This document shows, piece after piece, positions 59,715 to 64,000 of a DNA stretch of 64,000 nucleotides. Position 1 is the first letter of the stretch; every line of letters begins with the position of its first letter. The stretch is from CAYSUS01 sp964434165. GTDB taxonomy: Bacteria; Planctomycetota; Planctomycetia; Pirellulales; Thermoguttaceae. The stretch lies in NCBI GenBank assembly GCA_964434165.1, contig CAYSUS010000015.1:1-64000 (forward strand), written 5' to 3'. A model generated the notes under the pieces. It was not told the origin of the DNA, did no database searches, and saw only the letters and a program-made list of their open reading frames with translations. Made by a program: the position numbers and the translations under genes.

Positions 59715-61271
59715 ATGAGCCACCACCATTCCATGCACGGTTGCTCCCGACGACGCTTCCTCTCCGGCTGCGCCGCCTGCGCGGGGTGCGCGGCGACCAA
59801 CGCGCTTTTCGCCCCGCGCCTGTTCGGCGCGGACCAGCCGGCCGGCGGAAAGCCCAAGATCCGGCTGGTGTTCTGCGAGACCACCAACGACAAGCCGATC
59901 TGGCCGAACATCGGCTACGACTTCGACGCCCGCCGCAAGAAGCTCATCGAGACGCTCTCTGCCGGCTGCCCGGACGTCACGTTTCTGATCACCAAGGTGA
60001 TGGATAAGCCGGCCGACGCGGCCACGGTGCTGGAGGGCGACGCCGAAGTGGACGGCTACCTCCTCTGCGTCCAAGGCCTGGGATGGCGCAACGACATCGT
60101 CAAGCTCAGCGGCACGGGCAAGCCCACACTGGTAGTCGATAACCTGTTCGGCGGCTCGGGCCTGTTCCTCACGCGCCTGCCGCGGCTGATGGGATCGGAC
60201 AAGCCGGTCGATTGGGTCAGCTCGTCGGACGACGAGGACATCGTGGCCTCGGCGCGGAACTTCGCCCTGCTCGCGCAGGGGAAGACCGCCGCGGAGGTCG
60301 CCGCGGCGTTCCGGGCGACGCGGCGCAAGCGGACGCCGGCGGAGACCGACTGGACGTGCAAGGAGGATCCCGTCGCGGCGCCCAACTTCGACGAGGCGCT
60401 CAAGGAGCTCGCCAAGACCAGGATCCTCGTGGTCGGCGGCGGATGGGGCGGCGATCCCTTCCGCAAGGCCGCCGAGGCGGTGACGGGCGTGAAGTTCGTC
60501 CCGACCTCCTTCGAGGAGATGGCCGCCGCCTATGACAAGGTGGACGCAGAGGCGGGCGCGCCCTTCGCCGATCGCTGGATGAAGGCCGCCCAGGAGGTCG
60601 TCGAGCCCGACCGCGCCGAGATCGAGAAGTCGGGGCGCATGTACGCGGCCATGAAGGACCTCATCGACCAGAAGGGCGCCCGGGGCATCAGCATCAACTG
60701 CCTGGGCGGCTTCTACGGCGGCCACCTGAAGGCCTATCCCTGCCTGGGCTTCAGCCAGCTCAACAACGACGGGATGATCGGCGGGTGCGAGGCCGACCAG
60801 ATGTCGGCCCTCACGATGTCGATCATGGGCGCCCTGGTGGGGCGGCCGGGCTACATCTCCGACCCGGTCATGGACACCTCGAAGAACCAGATCATCTACG
60901 CCCACTGCGTGGCCATGACCAAGCCGTTCGGCCCGGAGGGCGCCTCCAATCCGTTCCGCATCCGCGACCACTCGGAGGACCGCAAGGGGGCGGCCCTTCA
61001 GTCGCTCCTGCCCGCCGGCTACATGACCACCTCGCTGGAGATCAACCCGACTTCCAAGCAGGTGCTCATGCACCAGGCCAAGACGGTGGGCAACAACCCC
61101 AGCGACATGGCCTGCCGCACCAAGCTCGAGGCGACCGTCAAGGGCGACATCGAGAAGCTCACCGAGCAGTGGCGCATGGGCTGGCACCGGGTGACGTTCT
61201 ACGGCGACCTGGCCGGGCCGGTCCAGGAGCTGTGCGAGCGGCTGAAGCTCGAGCTGATCGCCGAGGCGTAG
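59715..61271 (+). CDS. Tat-exported sugar-isomerase-fold protein
   Basis: 518 residues from the ATG at 59715 (AAGGTG eight bases upstream). A Tat signal 'SRRRFLSGCAACAGCAA' is at residues 10-26. The rest resembles the L-fucose/L-arabinose isomerase superfamily: 'VDGYLLCVQGLGWRNDIVKL', 'VVDNLFGGSGLFL' and 'SINCLGGFYGGHLKAYPCLGFSQLNNDGMIGGCEADQMSALTMSIMGALVGRPGYISDP' (E of 'CEAD' and others form the likely metal site), ending with 'TGNNPSDMACRTK'-like segments. Export by Tat fits a folded metalloenzyme or binding protein. Substrate unknown; an extracytoplasmic isomerase fold is unusual. Confidence 0.8.
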   Translation: MSHHHSMHGCSRRRFLSGCAACAGCAATNALFAPRLFGADQPAGGKPKIRLVFCETTNDKPIWPNIGYDFDARRKKLIETLSAGCPDVTFLITKVMDKPADAATVLEGDAEVDGYLLCVQGLGWRNDIVKLSGTGKPTLVVDNLFGGSGLFLTRLPRLMGSDKPVDWVSSSDDEDIVASARNFALLAQGKTAAEVAAAFRATRRKRTPAETDWTCKEDPVAAPNFDEALKELAKTRILVVGGGWGGDPFRKAAEAVTGVKFVPTSFEEMAAAYDKVDAEAGAPFADRWMKAAQEVVEPDRAEIEKSGRMYAAMKDLIDQKGARGISINCLGGFYGGHLKAYPCLGFSQLNNDGMIGGCEADQMSALTMSIMGALVGRPGYISDPVMDTSKNQIIYAHCVAMTKPFGPEGASNPFRIRDHSEDRKGAALQSLLPAGYMTTSLEINPTSKQVLMHQAKTVGNNPSDMACRTKLEATVKGDIEKLTEQWRMGWHRVTFYGDLAGPVQELCERLKLELIAEA

Positions 61272-61481
61272 CGGGCCGTGCGGGGGGCCGACGCGTGGGT
61301 CTGCCTGGCGCGCACCCCGTCGGCCCCGCCGCTTGCGGGGGGGCAAGAAATCGCTCGCAATCTCCGCGGTCCGGTTTAGACTAGAGATCAAGCGGCGCGG
61401 ACCGCCCGGCGCGGGCCGGGGGGTCTAACTCTGCGCCGTGAGAAGACATCTGCCGAACCCAGCTTGGCTGAGGGGGATATC

Positions 61482-63041
61482 ATGTCGCGCATCGTGCATC
61501 GAAGTTTCGTACTCTCCGTGCTGGTCTGTCTGGGCGCGCTCTGCTGCGCGGCCGAGGCGGCCGTCTATCCCCACGTCGTGCTCTCCGACGACCCGTTCGC
61601 GTACTACCGGTTCGAGGAGACTTCGGGCACGATCGCGGCCGACTCCTCCACCACCGGGGCCAACCACGAGGCCGCGTACGTGGGGACGTTCGGGCTGGGC
61701 GCGACCAGCGCGTCGGACCTGCTCGGCACCGCGGCCCAGTTCTCCGGGGGAAACGCCACGCGCGTGCGGATCCCGCGGCACGCCGACTTCGACCTGGGCA
61801 CGGGCAACTACTCCATCGAGCTCTGGTATCAGACGACCAGCGGAGGACGCGGCGACCTGCTGACGAACAAGGCGGGCGGGCCCGACCTGGGGATCCACTC
61901 GGCCTCGCAGGGCGCCGACACCGTGAGCCTGTACCACAACGGGTTCGTGGCCTCGCCCAACGCCGCGCCCCGGAACCAGTGGTATCACCTGGTGGCCACG
62001 CGGAGCGGCACGGACTCCGTCTCGTTCTACCTCAACGGCGAGCTGGTCAACACCGGCAGCAATACCGGCAACTGGAACGCCAGCCAGGACATCCTCATCG
62101 GATCGAACCACGACGGCAACGCGGACAACGCTCAGAACTTCTTCAACGGACGGATCGACGAGGTGGCCTTCTACAACGCGGCGCTCTCGGCCGACCGCGT
62201 CAAGGCGCACTACCTGGCCGCCTTTCCCGAGTTCGGCAACGTCATCCCGCTGGGCAACCTGTTCGACGACGTCCCCGGCACCATCCTCCGCGCGGCCATC
62301 TCGACCGACACCTTCAAGGCGACCGCCCAGGACACGGACCTCGGCGTGGAGCGCGTGGTGCGCGCGGGCGGCACGCCCGGCACGGTGCAGACGATCGCCG
62401 GCAGCGTGAGTTTCGACCTGGCGGCCGTGGGATGGCAGGACTCGGTCTCGCGCAACGTGGTCAACGACGCCTGGGGCGAGACCGGCGGCGACGGCGGCAT
62501 CCAGACTCTCGGCGTGAGCATCCCGGGCAACGCCCCCGAGATCGAGGAGGGCATCGGGATGCACGCCAACCAGATGGTCACGTTCAACCTGGAGGAGCTG
62601 ATGGCCGACGAGAGCATCGTGCCCGGCAGCCGCTTCCAGTTCGTCTCGGAAAGGGCCGGCGTGAACGACGATGTCTTCCCCAACGGCACCACGATCCACG
62701 CGGTCGTGCTTCTGAGCAACGACGACGGCGTGCTGGCCGGCTACGTCAACGGCGAGGAGATCCCGCTGGTGTTCAACGGCGCGGCGTGGGCCTTCGACGG
62801 CGCGATTCCCGCCGCGCTGGCCGGCAACACGGGCGAGTTCGCCAGCTTCGACGTGTACGTGCCGACGGACGCGAAATTCCTGACGCTGGCCATCACGGGG
62901 GCGGGCACGGGCATCAATTCGGCGCATGGCGTCTTCTCCGGGGCCCGGCTGATGGTCGTGCCGGAGCCCTCGGCCGGCCTGCTTTTCGCGTTGGGCATGG
63001 GCGCTGTTGCGCTATTCGCATGGCGCCGCCGACGCGCGTAA
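61482..63041 (+). CDS. LamG-domain PEP-CTERM protein
   Basis: 519 residues from the ATG at 61482, after GAGGGGG. Signal peptide to about residue 28. 'SDDPFAYYRFEETSGTIAADSS' begins a LamG/concanavalin-like lectin domain (about 35-235, with 'YSIELWYQTTSGGRGDLLTNK' and 'NQWYHLVATRSGTDSVSFYLNGELVNTG'), which binds sugars or proteins. A beta domain with no recognised family (about 245-490) follows. The C-terminus 'VPEPSAGLLFALGMGAVALFAWRRRRA' is a PEP-CTERM sorting signal, so it is likely surface-anchored. A paralogue begins 220 bases downstream. Confidence 0.9.
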   Translation: MSRIVHRSFVLSVLVCLGALCCAAEAAVYPHVVLSDDPFAYYRFEETSGTIAADSSTTGANHEAAYVGTFGLGATSASDLLGTAAQFSGGNATRVRIPRHADFDLGTGNYSIELWYQTTSGGRGDLLTNKAGGPDLGIHSASQGADTVSLYHNGFVASPNAAPRNQWYHLVATRSGTDSVSFYLNGELVNTGSNTGNWNASQDILIGSNHDGNADNAQNFFNGRIDEVAFYNAALSADRVKAHYLAAFPEFGNVIPLGNLFDDVPGTILRAAISTDTFKATAQDTDLGVERVVRAGGTPGTVQTIAGSVSFDLAAVGWQDSVSRNVVNDAWGETGGDGGIQTLGVSIPGNAPEIEEGIGMHANQMVTFNLEELMADESIVPGSRFQFVSERAGVNDDVFPNGTTIHAVVLLSNDDGVLAGYVNGEEIPLVFNGAAWAFDGAIPAALAGNTGEFASFDVYVPTDAKFLTLAITGAGTGINSAHGVFSGARLMVVPEPSAGLLFALGMGAVALFAWRRRRA

Positions 63042-63261
63042 GGGCTTCGCTTGGGGGGTGTTTCGGGCCGATCGCTTGCGGGCCGCGAGCCCGTGAGTAG
63101 ACTGTAGGCTGAGTGGACGGGTTCGTTTGCTGGCCCCGGCCGGCCCATGCCGCGTCTCCGGGAGGCCGTCGGCCTGCAAGGTTGCTCAAGCCCCATCCAC
63201 GGACGGGCAGGCGCCGTCCTGCCTCCAGTTCCGTCGCAATCTCCGCGCAAGGGAGGGTGTC

Positions 63262-64000
63262 ATGGGTTGCTCGTCAGCCGCTTGGGCGCGCATCTCGCGC
63301 TGGTTGCTGCCCGCAGCCGCGGTTGCGGGGATCGCCGCTTCCGCGCCGTCGGCCGCGGCGGGGATCACCTACGAAGCGACGGTGCTGGCGGACGGCCCCG
63401 TAGGGTATTGGCGATTCGAGGAGACGACCGCGCTGGACCCCGTGGCAGACTCCGCCCCGGCCGGCGGCGCCCAGGACGGCGCGTACGGCGGAACGGCCGC
63501 GCTGGATCCGCTGGGACGGGTGGGGCAGGCGATGCGCGTCACCCCGGGGGGCGGGACGGGCGGCTTCGCCGACGTGCCCGTGCCCATCACCGCGAGCTTC
63601 ACCGCCGAGGCCTGGGTCAAATCGGCCACGGCCAGCTACAACGCCAACGGATGGATGCCCAACCGACGCAGCGCGAACGGATTCTTCATGCATCCCAACG
63701 AGAACTCCACGGCCTTTCGCGGGTTCGTGGTCAGCTCCAGCGGGGGCTCCTCGCAGGTCGCCCAGGTCGGCGTCGAGAACATCCAGCTCTGGCACCATTA
63801 CGTGGTGACCTACGACGACGCCACGAAGACCGGGCGCGTGCTCATCGACGGCATCGAGATGGGCAGCAGCACCTTTCCGGGACTGGTGCGCGATCCGTCG
63901 GCCGACATCAGCGTATCCATCGGGCGCGACACCTATTCGCCCGGATCGGCCGACCGCCAGGGCGACGGCTGGCTCGACGAGGTGGCCGTGTATCAGAGCC
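63262..64000 (+). CDS. LamG-domain secreted protein, 3' end outside window
   Basis: At least 246 residues from the ATG at 63262, six bases after GGGAGG. The coding frame stays open to the end of the window. Signal peptide ending 'SAAAG' (about residue 34); then 'DGPVGYWRFEETTALDPVADSA', 'SFTAEAWVKSATASYNANGWMPNRRSANGFFMHP' and 'LWHHYVVTYDDATKTGRVLIDGIEMGSS', a LamG lectin-like domain similar in layout to the preceding gene's product. Tandem duplication of the two genes is plausible. Whether it also carries a PEP-CTERM signal cannot be seen. Confidence 0.85.
   Translation, partial: MGCSSAAWARISRWLLPAAAVAGIAASAPSAAAGITYEATVLADGPVGYWRFEETTALDPVADSAPAGGAQDGAYGGTAALDPLGRVGQAMRVTPGGGTGGFADVPVPITASFTAEAWVKSATASYNANGWMPNRRSANGFFMHPNENSTAFRGFVVSSSGGSSQVAQVGVENIQLWHHYVVTYDDATKTGRVLIDGIEMGSSTFPGLVRDPSADISVSIGRDTYSPGSADRQGDGWLDEVAVYQS

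Overview
The window looks like a chromosome segment from a high-GC member of the Planctomycetota. Reasons: three proteins with C-terminal PEP-CTERM sorting signals and a fourth, cut by the window end, of the same style; a decayed DUF1559 prepilin-like gene; an N-terminal 'NPYQS' membrane protein; two formylglycine-type sulfatases; many secreted proteins of unknown function; Tat-exported carbohydrate enzymes; and frequent GTG/TTG starts. No rRNA, tRNA, CRISPR array, transposase, phage gene or replication origin was found.

Layout. 0.2-10 kb: an NHL-propeller lipoprotein; a fused threonylcarbamoyl-AMP synthase/low-molecular-weight phosphatase gene followed by rpiB; a PPP-type phosphoesterase; small membrane and lipoproteins; a sulfatase; an alpha/beta-hydrolase lipoprotein. 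10.3-14.1 kb: a HEAT-repeat protein, a DNase I-fold lipoprotein and a SUMF1-fold protein that lacks the catalytic cysteines of the formylglycine-generating enzyme. 14.5-19.2 kb: an ABC ATPase / FtsX-type permease / HlyD-type adaptor operon, ending against a broken DUF1559 gene and a 102-bp tandem repeat. 19.8-24.1 kb: a Tat-exported formate dehydrogenase-N-like catalytic subunit (Cys form), a small lipoprotein and a Uma2 nuclease-like protein. 24.2-30.7 kb: a GH127-type enzyme, a secreted unknown, a cobalamin-binding radical SAM enzyme and a degenerate-receiver protein.

30.7-39.7 kb looks compositionally different and partly decayed: a SnoaL-like protein, a glycine-rich repeat surface protein, a large arylsulfatase, a FadL-like outer-membrane protein, then remnants of a DUF6932-like two-gene module and of a DUF1214 gene. 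39.7-54.4 kb: larC, then a carbohydrate-degradation region with a GH67N/DUF4838/CBM9/TPR mosaic, a GH172-GH116 operon and a GH140-like hydrolase, with SUFU and DinB proteins downstream of the operon. 54.9-64 kb: a translationally coupled TPR/SnoaL pair, a 1131-residue PEP-CTERM beta-repeat protein, a Tat-exported sugar-isomerase-like protein and two LamG proteins.

Taken together the segment reads as a polysaccharide-foraging chromosome region: extracytoplasmic sulfatases (24 and 34 kb neighbourhoods and 7.5 kb), arabinofuranosidase/fructofuranosidase/beta-glucosidase families and LamG/PEP-CTERM surface proteins, interleaved with housekeeping genes. Two observations stand out as least ordinary: a fused Sua5-phosphatase whose P-loop carries the threonine typical of protein-arginine phosphatases, and a family of intergenic GACTTCCGAAGTC palindromes that in two cases contains the stop codon of the adjacent gene.
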